Of a stretch of 64,000 nucleotides of DNA, positions 18,239-27,921 are shown piece by piece (position 1 is the stretch's first letter; every line of letters starts with the position of its first letter). The DNA comes from Verrucomicrobiota bacterium. GTDB lineage: Bacteria > Verrucomicrobiota > Verrucomicrobiia > Verrucomicrobiales > DEV007. The DNA is taken from positions 58,125-122,124 of the forward strand of contig JAGWVU010000010.1 in the NCBI GenBank assembly GCA_018970725.1. Reading direction: 5' to 3'. Made by a program: the position numbers and the translations under genes. The notes under the pieces were generated by a model that worked only from the letters and a program-made list of their open reading frames with translations, was not told where the DNA came from and ran no database searches.

Positions 18239-19131
18239 CCCAGCCCGTCCATCCACTCGCCCGCGATCTCCCACACCAGCCCCCGCCGTTCCCCCAGCAA
18301 GGGTTCGTGCAGCGCTCCGGGAATCAGGTGATACGCCTTCCTCTGGCAGGGCATCGTCTCAAACAACTCCCGGCTGAAGGATGCCGGGCAAACCGCATCG
18401 GCGCTCCCATGGGTCATGAAAAGATCCAGCCCTGCGGGCAACACGGTGGCCGCCATCCGCACCCGGTCGATCTGCTGCAACATCTCGGAGCCGAACCCGG
18501 CCGAAACGAAAGGGTGCAAGAGCGGATCCCGCTCCGCCTCCTGCCCGATCAAGCTCATCTCGCGGCACTCCGAGGACCGCACCCCGGTGTAAATCGGCAA
18601 ACGCGGACAGATCAGCCCGGCAAGCCCCGCCACGCGGAGCAGCCAGCCCGGCTGCCGCCAAGAGGGATCCACCAACGGGGAACTGAGCCATGCCATGCGA
18701 AACAATCCAGGTCGGCGCGCCAGATAATCCACCCCCAGATACGCTCCGAACGAATGCGCGAACAGCCCCATCTCCATCCCGTCCGCCAGCTCCTCACGCA
18801 ACTGCAAGCTCAGGTCATCCAGCAACTCGACGAGCCGGTCCCATCCCGGCAAATGCCCGCGCTGCCCCGGCGAGCGACCATGCCCCGGAAAATCCACGCC
18901 AATCCCCAAAATTCCCCGCTCCGCCAGAAAAATCCCCAGCTCCGCATACCGCTGCAGGTGCTCGCCCAATCCATGCACCAGGAGCATCCCCGCCACCGGC
19001 TTCCCCGCCGGGCGAAAGACGTGCCGATACACCGTGCAGCCCGACGGCAAGCGAACCCGCCCTCCCTCCGCCCCTTCCTCCCGCCCCCGGGAACGGCTTG
19101 AGGGTTCGGCCGGCATCACCACGTCTTCCAT
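18211..19131 (-). CDS. Alpha/beta hydrolase, monoacylglycerol lipase-like
   Basis: A 306-residue serine hydrolase of the Hydrolase_4/S33 type. The oxyanion region LLVHGLGEHLQRYAEL and VDFPGHGRSPGQRG are typical of monoglyceride lipases and lysophospholipases. The nucleophile elbow is AHSFGAYLG (the usual G before HS is alanine), the acid is likely in LFMTHGSADAVCP and the histidine in ALHEPL near the C-terminus. There is no signal peptide. The start is 19131 or an in-frame ATG at 19116, which has GGAAG eight bases upstream. Confidence 0.85.
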   Translation of the reverse strand: MEDVVMPAEPSSRSRGREEGAEGGRVRLPSGCTVYRHVFRPAGKPVAGMLLVHGLGEHLQRYAELGIFLAERGILGIGVDFPGHGRSPGQRGHLPGWDRLVELLDDLSLQLREELADGMEMGLFAHSFGAYLGVDYLARRPGLFRMAWLSSPLVDPSWRQPGWLLRVAGLAGLICPRLPIYTGVRSSECREMSLIGQEAERDPLLHPFVSAGFGSEMLQQIDRVRMAATVLPAGLDLFMTHGSADAVCPASFSRELFETMPCQRKAYHLIPGALHEPLLGERRGLVWEIAGEWMDGLGYPVGPASS

Positions 19132-19236
19132 CGCGGAAAGCTTTAGCCGCTCCCCGCCCTCGCCGCAAGGACGGGAAATCCCGCGAAGCGCCGCGCGGGT
19201 TGACTCTCCACCCCAGCTTTGGCTTGTTGGGCCCCG

Positions 19237-19707
19237 ATGTCCCTTCCTGCAAAATCCGCCGTGGTCGCCACCGTCCGCGCCCACCTCCAAGCGCAATACG
19301 ACCGCATCACCGAAGCCGCTCTCGAAGCCCGCGGTTACGCCACCGATCCCGGCAGCAAAGCGGAATCGAAATACGATACCCGCAGCCTCGAAGCCGCCTA
19401 TCTCGCCATCGGCCAAGCCGGAAAAGCCGAAGAACTGGCCGCCGCGCTCGCCTCTTTCGACGCCTTTCCCTGGCCGGATATCCGCCCGGGCGACGCTGTC
19501 GCCCCCGGCGCCTTGGTGGAGTTGGACTTCGACGGGGACCACGTCTGCTGCCTCGTCGCTCCCGGAGGCGGCGGCGTCACCTGCCGGTGCGAGGGTCTGG
19601 AAGTCATTGTCATCACCACCCAAGCTCCTCTTTACCACCGTCTTGCAGGGCGAAGGACCGGAGACTCATTGACCTCGCCGGACGTCCACATCCTCTCCGT
19701 CGGTTAG
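19237..19707 (+). CDS. GreA/GreB-like transcription factor family protein
   Basis: A 156-residue protein of the orphan GreAB group. The N-terminal helical region contains the family pattern ESKYDTRSLEAAYLAIGQA, and the C-terminal half is a GreA/GreB C-terminal-like beta domain: GALVELDFDG, then VITTQAPLYHRLAGRRTGDS, matching the surface of GreA that docks to RNA polymerase. Genuine GreA has a long coiled coil with acidic tip residues; here that part is short, so transcript cleavage activity is uncertain. ATG at 19237 was preferred over an upstream TTG at 19219. Confidence 0.75.
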   Translation: MSLPAKSAVVATVRAHLQAQYDRITEAALEARGYATDPGSKAESKYDTRSLEAAYLAIGQAGKAEELAAALASFDAFPWPDIRPGDAVAPGALVELDFDGDHVCCLVAPGGGGVTCRCEGLEVIVITTQAPLYHRLAGRRTGDSLTSPDVHILSVG

Positions 19708-19712
19708 GAAAA

Positions 19713-20525
19713 TCAGCCCTCTGCGGCGTCGCGGAGGATATCCTCAGGCTCCAAGGTTTCCCCCAAAAAACCGCAGGCCACCATCACCCCCGCCAACGGG
19801 GCCAGCACCGAAAGGATCTGCACCTGCGCCAATAACGTCATGACCACGAACACGCCTAGAGTCGCCCCCAAGGCCGCGCGGGTGGGCCAGAATACGAGCG
19901 TCGACAGCACGCCCTCGGTCACGATCATCCCGCGCCCCATCCATGCCGAGGCGGTCTTGGAAGCGGCTTCCGGCCAGTTGTCCCGCATCCAGGAAAAGGG
20001 GAAATAGGGCTTCTGGAGCACGTAGATCCCGTGAAACACCTCTCCGCTCCAGTATTCCGGAGTCAACTTGCCCACAAACCCTCCCAGAAAACAAAGCCCC
20101 ACCAACCCTTGCCCGAGCGCGATGGCGTGTCGCTCCGCCCCCGCTCCGCTTCCCTCGATCCGGCCCGCCCACCAGCCCATCCAGAGGGCACTCCAGAACG
20201 TCGTCGTGTAGGTGGCGTCGTTGTAAGTGCAAAGATGCCCCAACAACCCCAGCGAAACCAAGGCCAGGATTCCCGAAACCACCCGCAACCGGAACACCGT
20301 TCCCCCTGAAAAACCGGCGAACCCTGCCAGGGGTAGGGCAAAGAGGAGGAGCGCCACCCGCCCGTCGCACATCACTCCCGGAAAGAGTGGGTGCTCGAGG
20401 ATCGGCCGTTCCCATGCCGAAACGAAGAGCCCGACGTTTTCCGAGGTGTTGATGAACCAACCGACCAGCCATCCGGCCAGCGCGATCCGCCACGCGATGA
20501 GACGCTTTCCCGTCAACGGCTTCAT
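19713..20525 (-). CDS. Multi-pass membrane protein (HTTM-like)
   Basis: A 270-residue protein with about seven hydrophobic helices (for example LIAWRIALAGWLVGWFI, ALLLFALPLAGFAGF, LGATLGVFVVMTLLAQVQI). A conserved-looking loop GGFVGKLTPEYWSGEVFHG resembles the segment seen in HTTM/vitamin-K carboxylase-like and DoxX-like membrane proteins, but the assignment is tentative. The start ATG overlaps the stop of the upstream gene (ATGA), so the two are made together, probably as partners in the membrane. Confidence 0.65.
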   Translation of the reverse strand: MKPLTGKRLIAWRIALAGWLVGWFINTSENVGLFVSAWERPILEHPLFPGVMCDGRVALLLFALPLAGFAGFSGGTVFRLRVVSGILALVSLGLLGHLCTYNDATYTTTFWSALWMGWWAGRIEGSGAGAERHAIALGQGLVGLCFLGGFVGKLTPEYWSGEVFHGIYVLQKPYFPFSWMRDNWPEAASKTASAWMGRGMIVTEGVLSTLVFWPTRAALGATLGVFVVMTLLAQVQILSVLAPLAGVMVACGFLGETLEPEDILRDAAEG

Positions 20526-21037
20526 CGGGGCCCCGCGGAATACCGCTCCTCTTCCAACTCCATGCGGAAGCCACCATCCCCCTGACGTTCCACCCGCATT
20601 TTCGTAAACAAGCGCCGCCCGCGATAATCCGATTGGCAACAAAGCTCATAACTCTCCGCCCGCAAACCCGTCCTCCGGCTGAAGGTGAAGAGCCGGGGCG
20701 GGTAGTGATTGACCCAGAACGCTCCGGCCATGGGATCCCCGGCCGCCCCCGGTCGTTCGGATGGAGTCAGTCGATACCGGTTCGCGAACGAATACATCGC
20801 CGGCACCACCTGCTGCGGCAGCCAGGCAAGGTAATGACGACTCGTCAGGTGAAACCGCCGCATCACCGCTTCCGTCACGCCCGGAACGACCGGCATCGCC
20901 ATCATCCAGAGACTGATGGCTCCAAGCGCTCCGTAAAAAAGCCGTGTCGTGCCCTTCCCGCCCTCCTCCCCGCCCGTTCGCCACGCGGCGAGCAACGGCA
21001 CCTCGACTCTCCATCGTCCCCGATCCATGCGCTCCAT
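20522..21037 (-). CDS. Hypothetical membrane-anchored protein paired with HTTM-like gene
   Basis: A 171-residue protein (ATG 21037; 21028 also possible). A basic N-terminus is followed by a membrane helix (RLFYGALGAISLWMMAMPVV) and then a domain of about 110 residues ending in an acidic EEERYSAGPR tail. I do not recognise the family. Its stop overlaps the next gene by ATGA. The start was placed after 21050 on the minus strand because an earlier frame would overlap the leader of the divergent DUF1080 gene. Confidence 0.55.
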   Translation of the reverse strand: MERMDRGRWRVEVPLLAAWRTGGEEGGKGTTRLFYGALGAISLWMMAMPVVPGVTEAVMRRFHLTSRHYLAWLPQQVVPAMYSFANRYRLTPSERPGAAGDPMAGAFWVNHYPPRLFTFSRRTGLRAESYELCCQSDYRGRRLFTKMRVERQGDGGFRMELEEERYSAGPR

Positions 21038-21098
21038 TCTGCCACAAACGAAAGACGAACGAAAGTTCTCCCGTGTTTCCGCTGTTTCGCTTTCCTCC

Positions 21099-22712
21099 AT
21101 GCAAACCCCGACCCGCCTCCGCGCCCTGCTCCTCATCCCCCTCGTTCTTGGCCTCCCGACCCTCTCCGCGGACTCCCCTCCCCCCGCTCCTCCCAAAGGC
21201 TTCCGCGCTCTCTTCGACGGGGCCTCTCTCAACGGCTGGCACGGGCTCAACCCTCACGAGGTCGCCAAACTCAACGGCGAGGCCCGCACCGCCAACCTCG
21301 ACAAGCAACGGGCTGATTTCCCCAACCATTGGCGCGTGGAGCAGGGCGAACTCGTCAACTCCGGCACCGGTCCTTATGCCACCACCGACGAGGACTACGG
21401 CGACATCGAACTCCATCTTCAATACAAAACCGTTGCCGGAGCGGACAGCGGCATCTACCTCCGCGGCACCCCCCAGGTGCAGATCTGGGATACCAATCAA
21501 AAGGACGATCCCAAAAACCCCACCCGGAAACCGAGACTCGGCTCCGGCGGTCTCTTCAACAACTCACCCAACTGGCTCGGTCGCGATCCCCTTGTCCGGG
21601 CGGACAAACCCTTCGGCGCGTGGAACGACTTCCGTATCCGCCAGATCGGAGCCCGCACCTGGGTCTGGCTCAACGGGAAACTCGTTGTCGACGGTCAGGA
21701 CATGGAAAATTACTGGGACCGCGAGCTGCCCCTGCCGGCCAAGGGCCCCATCATGCTGCAAACCCATGGCGGCGAGATCCGCTGGCGCAACATCTTCGTG
21801 CGCGAGATCCCCGCGGACGAGGCGCAACGCCTCAACGCCGCCTCGCCCCCCGTTCCCAAACCCACCTCATTCGACGTCTCCTACGGTCCACACCCCAAAC
21901 AGGTGCTCCACTTTTGGAAGGCCCGCTCCGACAAACCCACCCCTCTGCTTTTTTATGTCCACGGCGGCGGCTGGCGCGGCGGCAACCGGCTGAGCGGTCT
22001 CACCTCCATGCTGAATCAGTTCCTCGAGGCCGGGATCTCCATCGTCTCCGTCGAATACCGCTTCACGGATGAAGCCACCGCCGACGGCGTCGTGCCCCCT
22101 GTCAAAGGTCCCCTGCACGACGCCGCCCGCGCCCTGCAATTCGTCCGCGGCAAGGCCTCCGAATGGAACATCCTCAAGGACCGGATCGGTGCGTGTGGCG
22201 GCTCCGCGGGCGCCTGCACCTCCCTGTGGCTCGCCTTCCATCCCGATCTTGCGGACCCCGCGAGCCAGGACCCGGTGGCCCGTGAGTCCACCCGCCTCTT
22301 CTGCGCCGCGGTGAATGGGGCCCAAACCACCCTCGATCCCCAACAAATGAAGGAGTGGACCCCGAACAGCAAATACGGCGGCCACGCCTTCGGCTTCACC
22401 GGAGATCCCGCCACCAAGCTCTCACAGTTCGACGAATTCCTCGCCAAGCGCCAAACCATCCTCCCATGGATCGCCGAGTATTCGCCCTACGCGCTCGTCA
22501 GCTCGGATGATCCACCGGTCTATCTCTTCTACACTTCCCCCCCGGCCCTCGGTCAGGAACAAAAGGATCCGACCCACACCGCCAACTTCGGCCTCAAACT
22601 GCAGGAGCATTGCCGCGCCAACGGCGTCCCCTGCGACCTCGTCTATCCGGGCTCACCGGACAAGGCACCCGCCTCCGCGGCGGATTACCTCATCGCCAAG
22701 CTCAAGCTCTAG
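21099..22712 (+). CDS. Secreted DUF1080 (3-keto-disaccharide hydrolase) / esterase fusion
   Basis: A 537-residue exported protein. The signal peptide (MQTPTRLRALLLIPLVLGL) is followed by a DUF1080 domain at about 27-235, beginning GFRALFDGASLNGWHGL and containing DSGIYLRGTPQVQIWD; this concanavalin-like fold includes 3-keto-glucoside hydrolases. From about residue 255 an alpha/beta hydrolase of the esterase/BD-FAE type follows, with oxyanion motif HGGGW and nucleophile elbow CGGSAGA. The C-terminal region supplies the rest of the triad, less clear to me. A sugar-ester or acetylated-glycan substrate would fit both halves, but that is inference. It is divergent from the membrane-protein pair. 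Confidence 0.85.
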   Translation: MQTPTRLRALLLIPLVLGLPTLSADSPPPAPPKGFRALFDGASLNGWHGLNPHEVAKLNGEARTANLDKQRADFPNHWRVEQGELVNSGTGPYATTDEDYGDIELHLQYKTVAGADSGIYLRGTPQVQIWDTNQKDDPKNPTRKPRLGSGGLFNNSPNWLGRDPLVRADKPFGAWNDFRIRQIGARTWVWLNGKLVVDGQDMENYWDRELPLPAKGPIMLQTHGGEIRWRNIFVREIPADEAQRLNAASPPVPKPTSFDVSYGPHPKQVLHFWKARSDKPTPLLFYVHGGGWRGGNRLSGLTSMLNQFLEAGISIVSVEYRFTDEATADGVVPPVKGPLHDAARALQFVRGKASEWNILKDRIGACGGSAGACTSLWLAFHPDLADPASQDPVARESTRLFCAAVNGAQTTLDPQQMKEWTPNSKYGGHAFGFTGDPATKLSQFDEFLAKRQTILPWIAEYSPYALVSSDDPPVYLFYTSPPALGQEQKDPTHTANFGLKLQEHCRANGVPCDLVYPGSPDKAPASAADYLIAKLKL

Positions 22713-22724
22713 CCCGCAGGGGAT

Positions 22725-24104
22725 TCAAGGCCCCAGAAGGCGGCCGACCGTGCCCATGATCGATTCCTCGATCGTGTCGGCGAACGCGGAGGGGTGCAGC
22801 GGGTTGGACCAATACATCATGGCCCGGCGCGCCTCGTAACCGCCCTCGTGCAGCACCCGCTGGCTCGGAATGTAGGCGAGGACATCGTTGCTGTAACCCG
22901 CCACCCAGAGCGCGCCCGGGCCACGATACTCCCGCTTCAGCCGCAAGGAATAATCCACACAGGTCTCCCCGCTCAAGGCCACCAATGTCAGGTCCTCCCC
23001 GAAGCGCACCACTTGGACCGGGTAATCGTAGTGATCGCGCAGCCCCCCGTTCCGGATGGCATAGAGCCGTTTTTCATCCCATCGCCGGAGATAGGTCGCA
23101 TAGGCGGGTTCGTAGCCCGCGCCGGTGGCAAGGCGCCCCTCGATCTCGGCTGCGGTCGGGATGGACTCGTAGGTCAGTCGGGCCGTGTCCCATCCGATCC
23201 GCAGCGTTCCATGGAGCGGTTTGGGCCCGGCATCCAGCACGGCCTCGACCGCCGTCGCGAGGCTCTGGCCATGCCGGAAGCTGAACACGGGAAGGGAACG
23301 CGGGTAAGCGTTCTGGTCCCCCCCGCATCCCATCATGAAGAGGGCCAGGGTTCCCGGGTGAGACTCTTCGATCAACTGCTGGGCGTGGCCCGCGTAGTCA
23401 CCATGCCAGAGCTTGAAGTTCAAAGTGGTATTGTGGCAGGCATACCCAAAAACCACCGCCTCCAACCTCCCCTCCGAGTCCTTCACCGTGAGCACCGGAA
23501 CCTCGTGATCAACCACCCCGTCGGGATTGGGACGATTCAAATAGGGTTCACCACCCGGTTGATCGTTCTTGAGACGCCGGTTCATCGCAAACCCACAACG
23601 GGCGCGCCCATGGGCGATCGCGACCGGTTCCAGCCTCCCCATCGCCTCGTCGATCGTCCCGGCAATCCGCTGCTCGAGCCAAGCGTTGTATCGAAGGCAC
23701 CTCTCACGCCGCCCCGGGTCCAACCCGAGGAACTCGAGTTCCGTGTAACGCAATTCCGGGCCGCAATGGGTGTGCGAGCAGTTCATCAACAACGCCTCGC
23801 CCGCCAACCCGTATCTGGTTTTCAACCCCGCCGCGATCACCGAGCGCAGCTGGGCGGGAACCTCGACGAGATCCAAGGTGACGATGACCAAGCGCCCACC
23901 CGCCGCATCCTCGATCACGAGCGACTTTGCAAACAGATCCATCGCGGTCCCCTCCGCCGGCACCTCACGCCCGGCAAAGCCCGAGAGTATCATCGGCTCC
24001 GCCGGCGTGATGACCACCTTCGCGGCGGCGGCCTTCCATTCCACGTCCGCGACAGCAGCGGCCATCGGCATCACGACAGCAAAAAGACGGGCAATCATTT
24101 TCAT
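22725..24104 (-). CDS. Neutral/alkaline non-lysosomal ceramidase-like secreted protein
   Basis: A 459-residue exported protein. The signal peptide is MKMIARLFAVVMPMAAAVA and the start ATG at 24104 has GAGG about eight bases upstream. The mature N-terminus AAAKVVITPAEPMILSGFAGR and the metal-binding motif NCSHTHCGPE are typical of the ceramidase N-terminal domain family, as is GYACHNTT further on. PVC bacteria have many such proteins and most are not shown to cleave ceramide; an amidase on another lipid or sugar amide is possible. Confidence 0.82.
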   Translation of the reverse strand: MKMIARLFAVVMPMAAAVADVEWKAAAAKVVITPAEPMILSGFAGREVPAEGTAMDLFAKSLVIEDAAGGRLVIVTLDLVEVPAQLRSVIAAGLKTRYGLAGEALLMNCSHTHCGPELRYTELEFLGLDPGRRERCLRYNAWLEQRIAGTIDEAMGRLEPVAIAHGRARCGFAMNRRLKNDQPGGEPYLNRPNPDGVVDHEVPVLTVKDSEGRLEAVVFGYACHNTTLNFKLWHGDYAGHAQQLIEESHPGTLALFMMGCGGDQNAYPRSLPVFSFRHGQSLATAVEAVLDAGPKPLHGTLRIGWDTARLTYESIPTAAEIEGRLATGAGYEPAYATYLRRWDEKRLYAIRNGGLRDHYDYPVQVVRFGEDLTLVALSGETCVDYSLRLKREYRGPGALWVAGYSNDVLAYIPSQRVLHEGGYEARRAMMYWSNPLHPSAFADTIEESIMGTVGRLLGP

Positions 24105-24451
24105 ACGTCGACCTCTAGAATGTTCCCACGCCAAGGCCCACCCTGGCAACGATGGAATCCCCCAAAAGCCGCTCCCGCCGATGGCCCCACCGTTCCTCCG
24201 AGCCACACGATTCGTCCTCCCCTATCAAACCCAGCCCTTTCAACCTGCTTGATTATCTTTTCGTCCCCCCGGGGACGCCTCAGACCGCGCAGGAACAATC
24301 AACCTGCTTGATAGCTGCGTCGGGCTCCGGGTGGGCCCTCAAATGCCGCTCGGCCCCCGGCGACACGGAGGGTTCAACAGTCATCCCGCTTAACCGTGCG
24401 CGGTGATTGCCGCCGGTCCGGAGGCCCGATCTCCAAGGGATGGGCTTGGTT
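24105..24451. other. Intergenic region with a 14-bp direct repeat
   Basis: No gene seen. TCAACCTGCTTGAT occurs at 24240-24253 and 24299-24312. Between them CGTCCCC/GGGGACG (24262-24268 and 24271-24277) can form a tight hairpin, without a T tract. Read on the other strand, the direct repeat shares TCAAGCAGG with the 74-bp tandem repeat near 12.8 kb. The region must hold the promoter of the ceramidase-like gene and the end of the pgk transcript. Confidence 0.6.
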
Positions 24452-25654
24452 TCAGGATTGTTCCTGCAGGGCGGCGATGCCGGGGAGGACCTTGCCTTCG
24501 AGGAGTTCGAGAGAAGCACCTCCTCCGGTGGACATGAAGGTGACGCGGTCGCCGAGACCGAACTTGTTGATGGCCGTGACGGAATCCCCGCCGCCGATGA
24601 TGCTGACGGCGTTCGAGGCAGCCACGGCTTCCGCCACGGCCCGGGTTCCCTTGGCAAAGGCATCGATCTCAAAGACCCCCATGGGCCCGTTCCAAAGAAT
24701 GGTTCCGGCCCCGGCAATCTCAGCCTTGAAGATCTCAATGGCGCGATCCCCGATATCGATCCCCTCGCGATCGGAGGGAATGGAACCGCCATCGAGGAAC
24801 GGGGCGCAGACCTGAGTTTCGGCACCTTCCTTGAATTCGGCCGTATGCCTTGAATCCACGGGAAGGAGGAACCGCACGTTGTGCTCCGCGGCCTTCTTGA
24901 GAATTTCGAGGGCCAGATCGAGTTTATCGGCCTCCACCAGACTCTTGCCCACCTGATAGCCCTGGGCCTTGAGGAAGGTGTAGGCCATGGCCCCGCCGAT
25001 GAGGAAGGTATCGGCCTTGGGCAGGAGGCTGGTGATGATCTCGATCTTGTCGGAAACCTTTTTGCCTCCCATGATGACCACGAAGGGCCGGGCCGGGTTT
25101 TCCAGCTTGCCACCGAGATACTCCAGTTCCCGCTCGATCAGAAACCCGGCCACGTTTACCGGCAGATACGCGGTGACGCCGGCGGTGGAAGCGTGCGCCC
25201 GGTGGGCGGTGCCGAAGGCGTCGTTGACATAGACATCCCCCAAGGCGGCCAGTTGACGGGCAAACTCCGGATCGTTCTTCTCCTCGCCCGCATGGTAGCG
25301 AACATTCTCCAGTAACAGGATTTCCCCCGGAGCCAGAGAGGCGACGGCGCTTTGGGCTACCGGACCGACACAGTCTCCGGCGAATTTCACGGGGACGGCC
25401 ACCAGTTCACCGAGCCGCCGGGCCACGGGGGCCAGGGAGAATTCGGGTTTCGCCTGGCCGTCGGGACGTCCAAGGTGGGACATGAGGATGACCTTGGCGC
25501 CTCCGGCCGCGAGGGCGTTGAGGGTGGGCAACGCGGCGCGGATCCGGGTGTCATCCGTGATGGCACCGGACTTGTCCTGGGGCACGTTGAAATCGACGCG
25601 CACGAGGACGCGCTTTCCGTGGACGTCGAGTCCGGAAATGGTTTGCTTGGGCAT
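24452..25654 (-). CDS. pgk: Phosphoglycerate kinase
   Basis: A 400-residue glycolytic enzyme interconverting 1,3-bisphosphoglycerate and 3-phosphoglycerate with ATP/ADP. The signature RVLVRVDFNVPQD near the start, SHLGRP, the hinge ENVRYHAGEEKNDPEFA, and the C-terminal nucleotide loop IIGGGDSVTA with FMSTGGGASLELLEG are all present. The length matches the family (about 390-400). It begins 36 bp after the gapA stop, so the two probably form a gapA-pgk operon. Confidence 0.97.
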   Translation of the reverse strand: MPKQTISGLDVHGKRVLVRVDFNVPQDKSGAITDDTRIRAALPTLNALAAGGAKVILMSHLGRPDGQAKPEFSLAPVARRLGELVAVPVKFAGDCVGPVAQSAVASLAPGEILLLENVRYHAGEEKNDPEFARQLAALGDVYVNDAFGTAHRAHASTAGVTAYLPVNVAGFLIERELEYLGGKLENPARPFVVIMGGKKVSDKIEIITSLLPKADTFLIGGAMAYTFLKAQGYQVGKSLVEADKLDLALEILKKAAEHNVRFLLPVDSRHTAEFKEGAETQVCAPFLDGGSIPSDREGIDIGDRAIEIFKAEIAGAGTILWNGPMGVFEIDAFAKGTRAVAEAVAASNAVSIIGGGDSVTAINKFGLGDRVTFMSTGGGASLELLEGKVLPGIAALQEQS

Positions 25655-25690
25655 GGGTCAGGAGGGGTGGTGGCCGGAAAGGGCGGTCCT

Positions 25691-26770
<1,080 letters not shown>

Positions 26771-26889
26771 TCAAACCTTAGCCTCCAGAATCCCCCGATC
26801 CTGAACCGGGAACGGCAAGATTGCAGCTTGATAAATCCATAGCCCTCGTGGATTCGTAAACAAGGTCGCGAGAACCCACCCACGTTTCC

Positions 26890-27909
26890 ATGAAGCCAAT
26901 CCTTCTCCTCCTTTCCCTCACCATCCTCTCCGGCGTCGGTGCTGCCGAGATCGATCGGGCCCAGCTGGCCTTGTTCGGCAAACTCCCCGCCGAGTGGCCC
27001 AACCCGGCCAATCCCGCGACCCCGGAAAAAATCGCGCTGGGACGGATGCTCTACTTCGAGCCGCGCCTTTCCCTGAGTCAGGAGATTTCCTGCAATTCCT
27101 GCCACGGCCTGTCCTCGTTTGGCGTGGATGGCAAGGCATTCAGCGACGGTCATGCGGGGCACAAGACCGGGCGGAATTCCCCCACGGTGTTCAACGCCGC
27201 CGGGCATCTCGCCCAGTTCTGGGACGGCCGGGCTGCTGACGTCGAGGCGCAAGCCAAGGGTCCGATCCTCGCCGGTGGAGAGATGGCGATGCCCGACGAG
27301 GCCTACGTGATCAAGGTGTTGAAGTCGATCCCCGGATACCCGCCTCACTTCGCAGCCGCTTTCCCCGGGGAGAAAGACCCGGTCACCTACGATAACGTGG
27401 CCAAGGCGATCGGGGCCTTCGAGCGGAAGCTCAGCACCCCTTCCCGCTTTGATGATTACCTCGGTGGCAAGGAAGACGCCCTGAACGCCGACGAGAAGCG
27501 TGGATTGGCCAAGTTCCTTTCCACGGGTTGCACCACCTGCCACAACGGCCCGATGGTCGGTGGACTCCTTTACCAAAAGGTCGGGCTGGTGAAGCCCTGG
27601 CCCTTTCTTAACGACGAAGGCCGCTCAAAAATCTCCGGGAATCCCGCCGAGAAGGGTTTCTTCAAGGTCCCGAGCCTCCGCAACATCGCCGAGACCAGTC
27701 CCTACTTCCATGACGGCTCCGTCAACAGCTTGGAGATTGCGGTGGCCTTGATGGCGGAATACCAGCTGGGACGTCAGCTCCCGACCGAGGACGTGGCGGA
27801 TATCGCGACCTTCCTCCGCTCGCTCACCGGCCGGGTTGACGCGGTCTATGTGGAAGCTCCCGCCCTCCCGGAAAGCGGACCGACCACGCCGGCGCCCAAG
27901 CACGATTGA
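26890..27909 (+). CDS. Di-heme cytochrome c peroxidase (MauG/CCP family)
   Basis: A 339-residue periplasmic protein with signal peptide MKPILLLLSLTILSGVGAA. Two heme c sites are seen: CNSCH at residues 68-72 and CTTCH at about 214-218, the spacing of bacterial di-heme peroxidases that reduce hydrogen peroxide to water with electrons from small cytochromes. Other family segments are GRMLYFEPRLS, RNSPTVFNA and VPSLRNIAETSPYFHDGS. The C-terminus ends in a proline-rich tail. MauG-like oxidative roles are an alternative. It is convergent with the FHA/dehydrogenase pair, 12 bp apart. Confidence 0.92.
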   Translation: MKPILLLLSLTILSGVGAAEIDRAQLALFGKLPAEWPNPANPATPEKIALGRMLYFEPRLSLSQEISCNSCHGLSSFGVDGKAFSDGHAGHKTGRNSPTVFNAAGHLAQFWDGRAADVEAQAKGPILAGGEMAMPDEAYVIKVLKSIPGYPPHFAAAFPGEKDPVTYDNVAKAIGAFERKLSTPSRFDDYLGGKEDALNADEKRGLAKFLSTGCTTCHNGPMVGGLLYQKVGLVKPWPFLNDEGRSKISGNPAEKGFFKVPSLRNIAETSPYFHDGSVNSLEIAVALMAEYQLGRQLPTEDVADIATFLRSLTGRVDAVYVEAPALPESGPTTPAPKHD

Positions 27910-27921
27910 TCCGACCGGAGG

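Noticed and set aside
24262..24277. Terminator for pgk or the ceramidase-like gene
   Set aside because: The hairpin CGTCCCC/GGGGACG has only a two-base loop and no T tract on either strand.
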